From: Phocoena phocoena
Lineage: Eukaryota; Chordata; Mammalia; Artiodactyla; Phocoenidae
Length of the DNA: 64,000 bases
Reading direction: 5' to 3'
Assembly (NCBI RefSeq): GCF_963924675.1
Contig: NC_089240.1
Coordinates: 67,001-131,000, forward strand
Shown: one piece after another, positions 26,286-39,200 of the stretch
Layout of the letters: each line of letters opens with the position of its first letter
Numbering within the stretch: the first letter of the stretch is position 1
Notes under the pieces: model-generated
The model's input: only the letters and a program-made list of their open reading frames with translations
What the model was told of the DNA's origin: nothing
The model's database searches: none
Program-made: the position numbers and the translations under genes

Positions 26286-29200
26286 CAGGCTGCTCACCTG
26301 TACCCCTCATCATACCCTTTATAAGGAGCCCTCTATAATGAACTGGTGTTTCCCTGATGCCTCTCCACCAGGCTGCTCACCTGTACCCCTCATCATACCA
26401 TTTATAAGGAGCCCTCTATAATGAACTGGTGTTTCCCTTATGCCTCTCCACCAGGCTGCTCACCTGTACCCCTCATCATACCCTTTATAAGGGGCCCTCT
26501 ATAATGAACTGGTGTCTCTCTCTCCACCAGGCTGCTCACCTGTACCCCTCATCATACCCTTTATAAGGGGCCCTCTATAATGAACTGGTGTTTCCCTCTC
26601 CACCAGGCTGCTCACCTGTACCCCACATCATACCCTTTGTAAGGGGCCCTCTATAATGAACTGGTGTTTCCCTCTCCACCAGGCTGCTCACCTGTACCCC
26701 TCATCATACCCTTTATAAGGAGCCCTGTATAATGAACTGGTATTTCTCTGATGCCTCCCCACCAGGCTGCTCACCTGTACCCCTCATCATACACTTTATA
26801 AGGAGCCCTCTATAATGAACTGGTGTTTCCCTCTCCACCAGGCTGCTCACCTGTACCCCTCATCACACCCTTTATAAGGGGTCCTCTATAATGAACTGGT
26901 GTTTCCCTGATGCCTCTCCACCAGGCTGCTCACCTGTACCCCTCATCACACCCTTTATAAGGGGCCCTCTATAATGAACTGGTGTTTCCCTGATGCCTCT
27001 CCACCAGGCTGCTCACCTGTACCCCTCATCATACACTTTATAAGGAGCCCTCTATAATGAACTGGTGTTTCCCTCTCCACCAGGCTGCTCACCTGTACCC
27101 CTCATCACACCCTTTATAAGGGGCCCTCTATAATGAACTGGTGTTTCCCTCTCCACCAGGCTGCTCACCTGTACCCCTCATCACACCCTTTATAAGGGGC
27201 CCTCTATAATGAACTGGTGTTTCCCTCTCCACCAGGCTGCTCACCTGTACCCCTCATCACACCCTTTATAAGGAGCCCTCTATAATGAACTGGTGTTTCC
27301 CTCTCCACCAGGCTGCTCACCTGTACCCCTCATCACACCCTTTATAAGGAGCCCTCTATAATGAACTGGTGTTTCCCTCTCCACCAGGCTGCTCACCTGT
27401 ACCCCTCATCACACCCTTTATAAGGGGCCCTCTATAATGAACTGGTGTTTCCCTCTCCACCAGGCTGCTCACCTGTATCTCTCATCACACCCTTTATAAG
27501 GGGCCCGCTAAAATGAACTGGTGTTTCCCTCTCCGCCAGGCTGCTCACCTGTACCCCTCATCATACCCTTTATAAGGGGCCCTCTATAATGAACTGGTGT
27601 TTGATGCCTCTCCACCAGGCTGCTCACCTGTACCCCTCATCACACCCTTTATAAGGGGCCCTCTATAATGAACTGGTGTTTCCCTGATGCCTCTCCACCA
27701 GGCTGCTCACCTGTACCCCTCATCATACCCTTTATAAGGGGCCCTCTATAATGAACTGGTGTTTGATGCCTCTCCACCAGGCTGCTCACCTGTACCCCTC
27801 ATCACACCCTTTATAAGGGGCCCTCTATAATGAACTGGTGTTTCCCTGATGCCTCTCCACCATACTGCTCACCTGTACCCCTCATCACACCCTTTATAAG
27901 GGGCCCTCTATAATGAACTGGTGTTTCCCTCTCCACCAGGCTGCTCACCTGTACCCCTCATCACACCCTTTATAAGGAGCCCTCTATAATGAACTGGTGT
28001 TTCTCTCTCCACCAGGCTGCTCACCTGTACCCCTCATCACACCCTTTATAAGGGGCCCTCTATAATGAACTGGTGTTTCCCTCTGCACCAGGCTGCTCAC
28101 TTGTACCCCTCATCACACCCTTTATAAGGGGCCCTCTATAATGAACTGGTGTTTCCCTCTCCACCAGGCTGCTCACCTGTACCCCTCATCACACCCTTTA
28201 TAAGGGGCCCTCTATAATGAACTGGTGTTTGCCTGATGCCTCTCCACCAGGCTGCTCACCTGTACCCCTCATCACACCCTTTATAAGGGGCCCTCTATAA
28301 TGAACTGGTGTTTCCCTCTCCACCAGGCTGCTCACCTGTACCCCTCATCACACCCTTTATAAGGGGCCCTCTATAATGAACTGGTGTTTCCCTCTCCACC
28401 AGGCTGCTCACCTGTACCCCTCATCATACCCTTTATAAGGAGCCCTCTATAATGAACTGGTGTTTCCCTCTCCACCAGGCTGCTCACCTGTACCCCTCAT
28501 CACACCCTTTATAAGGGGCCCTCTATAATGAACTGGTGTTTCCCTCTCCACCAGGCTGCTCCCCTGTACTCCTCATCACACCCTTTATAAGGGGCCCTCT
28601 ATAATGAACTGGTGTTTCCCTCTCCACCAGGCTGCTCACCTGTACCCCTCATCACACCCTTTATAAGGAGCCCTCTATAATGAACTGGTGTTTCCCTCTC
28701 CACCAGGCTGCTCACCTGTACCCCTCATCACACCCTTTATAAGGAGCCCTCTATAATGAACTGGTGTTTCCCTCTCCACCAGGCTGCTCACCTGTACCCC
28801 TCATCACACCCTTTATAAGGGGCCCTCTATAATGAACTGGTGTTTCCCTCTCCACCAGGCTGCTCACCTGTACCCCTCATCACACCCTTTATAAGGGGCC
28901 CTCTATAATGAACTGGTGTTTCCCTCTCCACCAGGCTGCTCACCTGTACCCCTCATCACACCCTTTATAAGGGGCCCTCTATAATGAACTGGTGTTTCCC
29001 TCTCCACCAGGCTGCTCACCTGTACCCCTCATCATACCCTTTATAAGGAGCCCTCTATAATGAACTGGTGTTTCCCTGATGCCTCTCCATCAGGCTGCTC
29101 ACCTGTACCCCTCATCATACCCTTTATAAGGGGCCCTCTATAATGAACTGGTGTTTCCCTCTCCACCCGGCTGCTCACCTGTACCCCTCATCATACCCTT

Positions 29201-29725
29201 TATAAGGGGCCCTCTATAATGAACTGGTGTTTCCCTCTCCACCAGGCTGCTCACCTGTACCCCTCATCATACCCTTTATAAGGGGCCCTCTATAATGAAC
29301 TGGTGTTTCCCTCTCCACCAGGCTGCTCACCTGTACCCCTCATCATACCCGTTATAAGAGGCCCTCTATAATGAACTGGTGTTTGATGCCTCTCCACCAG
29401 GCTGCTCACCTGTACCCCTCATCACACCCTTTATAAGGGGCCCTCTATAATGAACTGGTGTTTCCCTGATGCCTCTCCACCAGGCTGCTCACCTGTACCC
29501 CTCATCATACCCTTTATAAGGGGCCCTCTATAATGAACTGGTGTTTGATGCCTCTCCACCAGGCTGCTCACCTGTACCCCTCATCACACCCTTTATAAGG
29601 GGCCCTCTATAATGAACTGGTGTTTCCCTGATGCCTCTCCACCAGGCTGCTCACCTGTACCCCTCATCACACCCTTTATAAGGGGCCCTCTATAATGAAC
29701 TGGTGTTTCCCTGATGCCTCTCCAA
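26286..29725. repeat. Higher-order block C, copy 1 (3,440-bp tandem duplication)
   Basis: First of two adjacent 3,440-bp copies. All diagnostic units recur exactly 3,440 bp later: the CCCCACATCATACCCTTTGT unit near 26,620, the TGTATCTCTC unit near 27,474, the GGCCCGCTAAAATG unit near 27,503, TTGCCTGATGCC at 28,229 and the TGTACTCCTC unit near 28,566. The left junction lies at the CTCCAACAGG unit near 26,281. Confidence 0.92.
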
Positions 29726-32700
29726 CAGGCTGCTCACCTGTACCCCTCATCATACCCTTTATAAGGAGCCCTCTATAATGAACTGGTGTTTCCCTGATGC
29801 CTCTCCACCAGGCTGCTCACCTGTACCCCTCATCATACGATTTATAAGGAGCCCTCTATAATGAACTGGTGTTTCCCTTATGCCTCTCCACCAGGCTGCT
29901 CACCTGTACCCCTCATCATACCCTTTATAAGGGGCCCTCTATAATGAACTGGTGTCTCTCTCTCCACCAGGCTGCTCACCTGTACCCCTCATCATACCCT
30001 TTATAAGGGGCCCTCTATAATGAACTGGTGTTTCCCTCTCCACCAGGCTGCTCACCTGTACCCCACATCATACCCTTTGTAAGGGGCCCTCTATAATGAA
30101 CTGGTGTTTCCCTCTCCACCAGGCTGCTCACCTGTACCCCTCATCATACCCTTTATAAGGAGCCCTCTATAATGAACTGGTATTTCTCTGATGCCTCCCC
30201 ACCAGGCTGCTCACCTGTACCCCTCATCATACACTTTATAAGGAGCCCTCTATAATGAACTGGTGTTTCCCTCTCCACCAGGCTGCTCACCTGTACCCCT
30301 CATCACACCCTTTATAAGGGGTCCTCTATAATGAACTGGTGTTTCCCTGATGCCTCTCCACCAGGCTGCTCACCTGTACCCCTCATCACACCCTTTATAA
30401 GGGGCCCTCTATAATGAACTGGTGTTTCCCTGATGCCTCTCCACCAGGCTGCTCACCTGTACCCCTCATCATACACTTTATAAGGAGCCCTCTATAATGA
30501 ACTGGTGTTTCCCTCTCCACCAGGCTGCTCACCTGTACCCCTCATCACACCCTTTATAAGGGGCCCTCTATAATGAACTGGTGTTTCCCTCTCCACCAGG
30601 CTGCTCACCTGTACCCCTCATCACACCCTTTATAAGGGGCCCTCTATAATGAACTGGTGTTTCCCTCTCCACCAGGCTGCTCACCTGTACCCCTCATCAC
30701 ACCCTTTATAAGGAGCCCTCTATAATGAACTGGTGTTTCCCTCTCCACCAGGCTGCTCACCTGTACCCCTCATCACACCCTTTATAAGGAGCCCTCTATA
30801 ATGAACTGGTGTTTCCCTCTCCACCAGGCTGCTCACCTGTACCCCTCATCACACCCTTTATAAGGGGCCCTCTATAATGAACTGGTGTTTCCCTCTCCAC
30901 CAGGCTGCTCACCTGTATCTCTCATCACACCCTTTATAAGGGGCCCGCTAAAATGAACTGGTGTTTCCCTCTCCGCCAGGCTGCTCACCTGTACCCCTCA
31001 TCATACCCTTTATAAGGGGCCCTCTATAATGAACTGGTGTTTGATGCCTCTCCACCAGGCTGCTCACCTGTACCCCTCATCACACCCTTTATAAGGGGCC
31101 CTCTATAATGAACTGGTGTTTCCCTGATGCCTCTCCACCAGGCTGCTCACCTGTACCCCTCATCATACCCTTTATAAGGGGCCCTCTATAATGAACTGGT
31201 GTTTGATGCCTCTCCACCAGGCTGCTCACCTGTACCCCTCATCACACCCTTTATAAGGGGCCCTCTATAATGAACTGGTGTTTCCCTGATGCCTCTCCAC
31301 CATACTGCTCACCTGTACCCCTCATCACACCCTTTATAAGGGGCCCTCTATAATGAACTGGTGTTTCCCTCTCCACCAGGCTGCTCACCTGTACCCCTCA
31401 TCACACCCTTTATAAGGAGCCCTCTATAATGAACTGGTGTTTCTCTCTCCACCAGGCTGCTCACCTGTACCCCTCATCACACCCTTTATAAGGGGCCCTC
31501 TATAATGAACTGGTGTTTCCCTCTGCACCAGGCTGCTCACTTGTACCCCTCATCACACCCTTTATAAGGGGCCCTCTATAATGAACTGGTGTTTCCCTCT
31601 CCACCAGGCTGCTCACCTGTACCCCTCATCACACCCTTTATAAGGGGCCCTCTATAATGAACTGGTGTTTGCCTGATGCCTCTCCACCAGGCTGCTCACC
31701 TGTACCCCTCATCACACCCTTTATAAGGGGCCCTCTATAATGAACTGATGTTTCCCTCTCCACCAGGCTGCTCACCTGTACCCCTCATCACACCCTTTAT
31801 AAGGGGCCCTCTATAATGAACTGGTGTTTCCCTCTCCACCAGGCTGCTCACCTGTACCCCTCATCATACCCTTTATAAGGAGCCCTCTATAATGAACTGG
31901 TGTTTCCCTCTCCACCAGGCTGCTCACCTGTACCCCTCATCACACCCTTTATAAGGGGCCCTCTATAATGAACTGGTGTTTCCCTCTCCACCAGGCTGCT
32001 CCCCTGTACTCCTCATCACACCCTTTATAAGGGGCCCTCTATAATGAACTGGTGTTTCCCTCTCCACCAGGCTGCTCACCTGTACCCCTCATCACACCCT
32101 TTATAAGGAGCCCTCTATAATGAACTGGTGTTTCCCTCTCCACCAGGCTGCTCACCTGTACCCCTCATCACACCCTTTATAAGGAGCCCTCTATAATGAA
32201 CTGGTGTTTCCCTCTCCACCAGGCTGCTCACCTGTACCCCTCATCACACCCTTTATAAGGGGCCCTCTATAATGAACTGGTGTTTCCCTCTCCACCAGGC
32301 TGCTCACCTGTACCCCTCATCACACCCTTTATAAGGGGCCCTCTATAATGAACTGGTGTTTCCCTCTCCACCAGGCTGCTCACCTGTACCCCTCATCACA
32401 CCCTTTATAAGGGGCCCTCTATAATGAACTGGTGTTTCCCTCTCCACCAGGCTGCTCACCTGTACCCCTCATCATACCCTTTATAAGGAGCCCTCTATAA
32501 TGAACTGGTGTTTCCCTGATGCCTCTCCATCAGGCTGCTCACCTGTACCCCTCATCATACCCTTTATAAGGGGCCCTCTATAATGAACTGGTGTTTCCCT
32601 CTCCACCCGGCTGCTCACCTGTACCCCTCATCATACCCTTTATAAGGGGCCCTCTATAATGAACTGGTGTTTCCCTCTCCACCAGGCTGCTCACCTGTAC

Positions 32701-33150
32701 CCCTCATCATACCCTTTATAAGGGGCCCTCTATAATGAACTGGTGTTTCCCTCTCCACCAGGCTGCTCACCTGTACCCCTCATCATACCCGTTATAAGAG
32801 GCCCTCTATAATGAACTGGTGTTTGATGCCTCTCCACCAGGCTGCTCACCTGTACCCCTCATCACACCCTTTATAAGGGGCCCTCTATAATGAACTGGTG
32901 TTTCCCTGATGCCTCTCCACCAGGCTGCTCACCTGTACCCCTCATCATACCCTTTATAAGGGGCCCTCTATAATGAACTGGTGTTTGATGCCTCTCCACC
33001 AGGCTGCTCACCTGTACCCCTCATCACACCCTTTATAAGGGGCCCTCTATAATGAACTGGTGTTTCCCTGATGCCTCTCCACCAGGCTGCTCACCTGTAC
33101 CCCTCATCACACCCTTTATAAGGGGCCCTCTATAATGAACTGGTGTTTCC
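29726..33150. repeat. Higher-order block C, copy 2
   Basis: Immediate tandem copy of the preceding block. I found only about three substitutions by eye: CATACCATTT against CATACGATTT near 29,839, GCCCTGTAT against GCCCTCTAT near 30,165, and ACTGG against ACTGA near 31,747. That implies a very young duplication, ongoing homogenisation, or an assembly duplication. It stops matching near 33,150, where the sequence switches to the block D pattern. Confidence 0.92.
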
Positions 33151-36100
33151 CTCTCCACCAGGCTGCTCACCTGTACCCCTCATCACACCCTTTATAAGGA
33201 GCCCTCTATAATGAACTGGTGTTTCCCTCTCCACCAGGCTGCTCACCTGTACCCCTCATCACACCCTTTATAAGGGGCCCTCTATAATGAACTGGTGTTT
33301 CCCTCTCCACCAGGCTGCTCACCTGTACATACATCACACCCTTTATAAGGGGCCCTCTATAATGAACTGGTGTTTCCCTGATGCCTCTCCACCAGGCTGC
33401 TCACCTGTACCCCTCATCACACCCTTTATAAGGGGCCCTCTATAATGAACTGGTGTTTCCCTCTCCACCAGGCTGCTCACCTGTACCCCTCATCACACCC
33501 TTTATAAGGGGCCCTCTATAATGAACTGGTGTTTCCCTCTCCACCAGGCTGCTCACCTGTACCCCTCATCATACCCTTTATAAGGAGCCCTCTATAATGA
33601 ACTGGTGTTTCCCTCTCCACCAGGCTGCTCACCTGTACCCCTCATCACACCCTTTATAAGGGGCCCTCTATAATGAACTGGTGTTTCCCTCTCCACCAGG
33701 CTGCTCACCTGTACCCCTCATCACACCCTTTATAAGGGGCCCTCTATAATGAACTGGTGTTTCCCTCTCCACCAGGCTGCTCACCTGTACCCCTCATCAC
33801 ACCCTTTATAAGGAGCCCTCTATAATGAACTGGTGTTTCCCTCTCCACCAGGCTGCTCACCTGTACCCCTCATCACACCCTTTATAAGGAGCCCTCTATA
33901 ATGAACTGGTGTTTCCCTCTCCACCAGGCTGCTCACCTGTACCCCTCATCACACCCTTTATAAGGGGCCCTCTATAATGAACTGGTGTTTCCCTCTCCAC
34001 CAGGCTGCTCACCTGTACCCCTCATCACACCCTTTATAAGGGGCCCTCTATAATGAACTGGTGTTTCCCTCTCCACCAGGCTGCTCACCTGTACCCCTCA
34101 TCACACCCTTAATAAGGGGCCCTCTATAATGAACTGGTGTTTCCCTCTCCACCAGGCTGCTCACCTGTACCCCTCACCATACCCTTTATACGGAGCCCTC
34201 TATAATGAACTGGTGTTTCCCTCTCCACCAGGCTGCTCACCTGTACCCCTCACCACACCCTTTATAAGGGGCCCTCTATAATGAACTGGTGTTTCCCTCT
34301 CCACCAGGCTGCTCACCTGTACCCCTCATCACACCCTTTATAAGGGGCCCTCTATAATGAACTGGTGTTTCCCTCTCCACCAGGCTGCTCACCTGTACCC
34401 CTCATCACACCCTTTATAAGGGGCCCTCTATAATGAACTGGTGTTTCCCTCTCCACCAGGCTGCTCACCTGTACCCCTCATCACAGCCTTTATAAGGAGC
34501 CCTCTATAATGAACTGGTGTTTCCCTCTCCACCAGGCTGCTCACCTGTACCCCTCATCACACCCTTTATAAGGAGCCCTCTATAATGAACTGGTGTTTCC
34601 CTCTCCACCAGGCTGCTCACCTGTACCCCTCATCATACCCTTTATAAGGGGCCCTCTATAATGAACTGGTGTTTCCCTCTCCACCAGGCTGCTCACCTGT
34701 ACCCCTCATCACACCCTTTATAAGGGGCCCTCTATAATGAACTGGTGTTTCCCTCTCCACCAGGCTGCACACCTGTACCCTTCATCACACCCGTTATCAG
34801 GAGCCCTCTATAATGAACTGGTGTTTCCCTGATGCCTCTCCACCAGGCTGCTCACCTGTACCCCTCATCATACCCTTTATAAGGGGCCCTCTATAATGAA
34901 CTGGTGTTTCCCTGATGCCTCTCCACCAGGCTGCTCACCTATACCCCTCATCATACCCTTTATAAGGAGCCCTCTATAATTAACTGGTGTTTCCCTCTCC
35001 AACAGGCTGCTCACCTGTACCCCTCATCATACCCTTTATAAGGAGCCCTCTATAATGAACTGGTGTTTCCCTGATGCCTCTCCACCAGGCTGCTCACCTG
35101 TACCCCTCATCATACCCTTTATAAGGAGCCCTCTATAATGAACTGGTGTTTCCCTGATGCCTCTCCACCAGGCTGCTCACCTGTACCCCTCATCATACCC
35201 TTTATAAGGGGCCCTCTATAATGAACTGGTGTCTCCCTCTCCACCAGGCTGCTCACCTGTACCCCTCATCATACCCTTTATAAGGGGCCCTCTATAATGA
35301 ACTGGTGTTTCCCTCTCCACCAGGCTGCTCACCTGTACCCCACATCATACCCTTTGTAAGGGGCCCTCTATAATGAACTGGTGTTTCCCTCTCTACCAGG
35401 CTGCTCACCTGTACCCCTCATCATACCCTTTATAAGGAGCCCTCTATAATGAACTGGTATTTCTCTGATGCCTCCCCACCAGTCTGCTCACCTGTACCCC
35501 TCATCATACACTTTATAAGGAGCCCTCTATAATGAACTAGTGTTTCACTCTCCACCAGGCTGCTCACCTGTACCCCTCATCACACCCTTTATAAGGGGCC
35601 CTCTATAATGAACTGGTGTTTCCCTGATGCCTCTCCACCAGGCTGCTCACCTGTACCCCTCATCACACCCTTTATAAGGGGCCCTCTATAATGAACTGGT
35701 GTTTCCCTGATGCCTCTCCACCAGGCTGCTCACCTGTACCCCTCATCACACCCTTTATAAGGAGCCCTCTATAATGAACTGGTGTTTCCCTCTCCACCAG
35801 GCTGCTCACCTGTACCCCTCATCACACCCTTTATAAGGGGCCCTCTATAATGAACTGGTGTTTCCCTCTCCACCAGGCTGCTCACCTGTACCCCTCATCA
35901 CACCCTTTATAAGGGGCCCTCTATAATGAACTGGTGTTTCCCTCTCCACCAGGCTGCTCACCTGTACCCCTCATCACACCCTTTATAAGGAGCCCTCTAT
36001 AATGAACTGGTGTTTCCCTCTCCACCAGGCTGCTCACCTGTACCCCTCATCACACCCTTTATAAGGAGCCCTCTATAATGAACTGGTGTTTCCCTCTCCA

Positions 36101-36260
36101 CCAGGCTGCTCACCTGTACCCCTCATCACACCCTTTATAAGGGGCCCTCTATAATGAACTGGTGTTTTCCTCTCCACCAGGCTGCTCACCTGTATCCCTC
36201 ATCACACCCTTTATAAGGGGCCCGCTAAAATGAACTGGTGTTTCCCTCTCCACCAGGCTG
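33150..36260. repeat. Higher-order block D (older copy of 24,300-27,560)
   Basis: Copy of the region left of and overlapping block C. The unit with CCCTTAATAAGG at about 25,090 recurs at 34,111 (offset 9,021), while the CACCCGTTAT unit at 26,071 recurs at 34,788 and the TGTATC unit at 27,474 recurs at 36,191 (both offset 8,717). The 304-bp difference is exactly four 76-bp units: the CACAGCC variant occurs twice in the source (near 25,464 and 25,844) but once here (near 34,485). Divergence from the source is visibly greater than between the two block C copies. Confidence 0.8.
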
Positions 36261-39200
36261 CTCACCTGTACCCCTCATCATACCCTTTATAAGGGGCCCT
36301 CTATAATGAACTGGTGTTTCCCTCTCCACCAGGCTGCTCACCTGTACCCCTCATCACACCCTTTATAAGGGGCCCTCTATAATGAACTGGTGTTTCCCTG
36401 ATGCCTCTCCACCAGGCTGCTCACCTGTACCCCTTATCACACTCTTTATAAGGAGCCCTCTATAATGAACTGGTGTTTCCCTCTCCACCAGGCTGCTCAC
36501 CTGTTCCCCTCATCACACCCTTTATAAGGGGCCCTCTATAATGAACTGGTGTTTCCCTCTCCACCAGGCTGCTCACCTGTACCCCTCATCACACCCTTTA
36601 TAAGGGGCCCTCTATAACGAACTGGTGTTTCCCTCTCCACCAGGTTGCTCACCTGTACCCCTCATCACACCCTTTATAAGGGGCCCTCTATAATGAACTG
36701 GTGTTTCCCTCTCCACCAGGCTGCTAACCTGTACCCCTCATCACACCCTTTATAAGGGGCCCTCTATAATGAACTGGTGTTTCCCTGATGCCTCTCCACC
36801 AGGCTGCTCACCTGTACCCCTCATCACACCCTTTATAAGGAGCCCTCTATAATGAACTGGTGTTTCCCTCTCAACCAGGCTGCTCACCTGTACCCCTCAT
36901 GACACCCTTTATAAGGGGCCCTCTATAATGAACTGGTGTTTCCCTCTCCACCAGGCTGCTCACCTGTATCCCTCATCACACCCTTTATAAGGGGACCTCT
37001 ATAATGAACTGGTGTTTCCCTCTACACCAGGCTGCTCACCTGTACCCCTCATCACACCCTTTATAAGGGGCCCTCTATAATGAACTGGTGTTTCCCTCTC
37101 CACCAGGCTGCTCACCTGTACCCCTCATCACACCCTTTATAAGGGGCCCTCTATAATGAACTGGTGTTTCCCTCTCCACCAGGCTGCTCACCTGTACCCC
37201 TCATCACACCCTTTATAAGGGGCCCTTTATAATTAACTGGTGTTTCCCTCTCCACCAGACTGCTCACCTGTACCCCTCATCACACCCTTTATAAGGGGCC
37301 CTCTATAATGAACTGGTGTTTCCCTCTCCACCAGGCTGCTCACCTGTACCCCTCATCACACCCTTTATAAGGGGCCCTCTATAATGAACTGGTGTTTCCC
37401 TCTCCTCCAGGCTGCTCACCTGTACCCCTCATCACACCCTTTATAAGGAGCCCTCTATAATGAACTGGTGTTTCCCTCTCCACCAGGCTGCTCACCTGTA
37501 CCCCTCATCACACCCTTTATAAGGGGCCCTCTATAATGAACTGGTGTTACCCTCTCCACCAGGCTGCTCACCTGTACCCCTCATCACACCCTTTATAAGG
37601 GGCCCTCTATAATGAACTGGTGTTTCCCTCTCCACCAGGCTGCTCACCTGTACCCCCATCACACCCTTTATAAGGGGCCCTCTATAATGAACTGGTGTTT
37701 CCCACTCCACCAGGCTGCTCACCTGTACCCCTCATCACACCCTTTATAAGGGGCCCTCTATAATGAACTGGTGTTTCCCTCTCCACCAGGCTGCTCACCT
37801 GTACCCCTCATCACACCCTTTATAAGGGGCCCTCTATAATGAACTGGTGTTTCCCTCTCCACCAGGCTGCTCACCTGTACCCCTCATCATACCCTTTATA
37901 AGGGGCCCTCTATAATGAACTGGTGTTTCCCTCTCCACCAGGCTGCTCACCTGTACCCCTCATCACACCCTTTATAAGGGGCCCGCTAAAATGAACTGGT
38001 GTTTCCCTCTCCACCAGGCTGCTCACCTGTACCCCTCATCATACCCTTTATAAGGGGCCCTCTATAATGAACTGGTGTTTCCCTCTCCACCAGGCTGCTC
38101 ACCTGTACCCCTCATCACACCCTTTATAAGGGGCCCTCTATAATGAACTGGTGTTTCCCTGATGCCTCTCCACCAGGCTACTCACCTGTACCCCTTATCA
38201 CACTCTTTATAAGGAGCCCTCTATAATGAACTGGTGTTTCCCTCTCCACCAGGCTGCTCACCTGTACCCCTCATCACACCCTTTATAAGGAGCCCTCTAT
38301 AATGAACTGGTGTTTCCCTCTCCACCAGGCTGCTCACCTGTACCCCTCATCATACCCTTTATAAGGGGCCCTCTATAATGAACTGGTGTTTCCCTCTCCA
38401 CCAGGCTGCTCACCTGTACCCCTCATCACACCCTTTATAAGGGGCCCTCTATAATGAACTGGTGTTTCCCTCTCCACCAGGCTGCTCACCTGTACCCCTC
38501 ATCACACCCTTTATAAGGGGCCCTCTATAATGACCTGGTGTTTCCCTCTCCACCAGGCTGCTCACCTGTACCCCTCATCACACCCTTTATAAGGGGCCCT
38601 CTATAATGAACTGGTGTTTCCCTCTCCACCAGGCTGCTCACCTGTACCCCTCATCACACCCTTTATAAGGGGCCCTCTATAATGAACTGGTGTTTCCCTC
38701 TCCACCAGGCTGCTCACCTGTACCCCTCATCACACCCTTTATAAGGGGCCCTCTATAATGAACTGGTGTTTCCCTCTCCACCAGGCTGCTCACCTGTACC
38801 CCTCATCACACCCTTTATAAGGGGCCCTCTATAATGAACTGGTGTTTCCCTCTCCACCAGGCTGCTCACCTGTACCCCTCATAACACCCTTTATAAGGGG
38901 CCCTCTATAATGAACTGGTGTTTCCCTCTCCTCCAGGCTGCTCACATGTACCCCTCATCACACCCTTTATAAGGAGCCCTCTATAATGAACTGGTGTTTC
39001 CCTCTCCTCCAGGCTGCTCACCTGTACCCCTCATCACACCCTTTATAAGGAGCCCTCTATAATGAACTGGTGTTTCCCTCTCCACCAGGCTGCTCACCTG
39101 TACCCCTCATCACACCCTTTATAAGGAGCCCTCTATAATGAACTGGTGTTTCCCTCTCCACCAGGCTGCTCACCTGTACCCCTCATCATACCCTTTATAA

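Noticed and set aside
26286..33150. Assembly artefact as the default explanation of the 3,440-bp duplication
   Set aside because: At least three substitutions separate the copies and the array shows several other duplications of different age. Long reads are still needed, so it is kept as a caveat.
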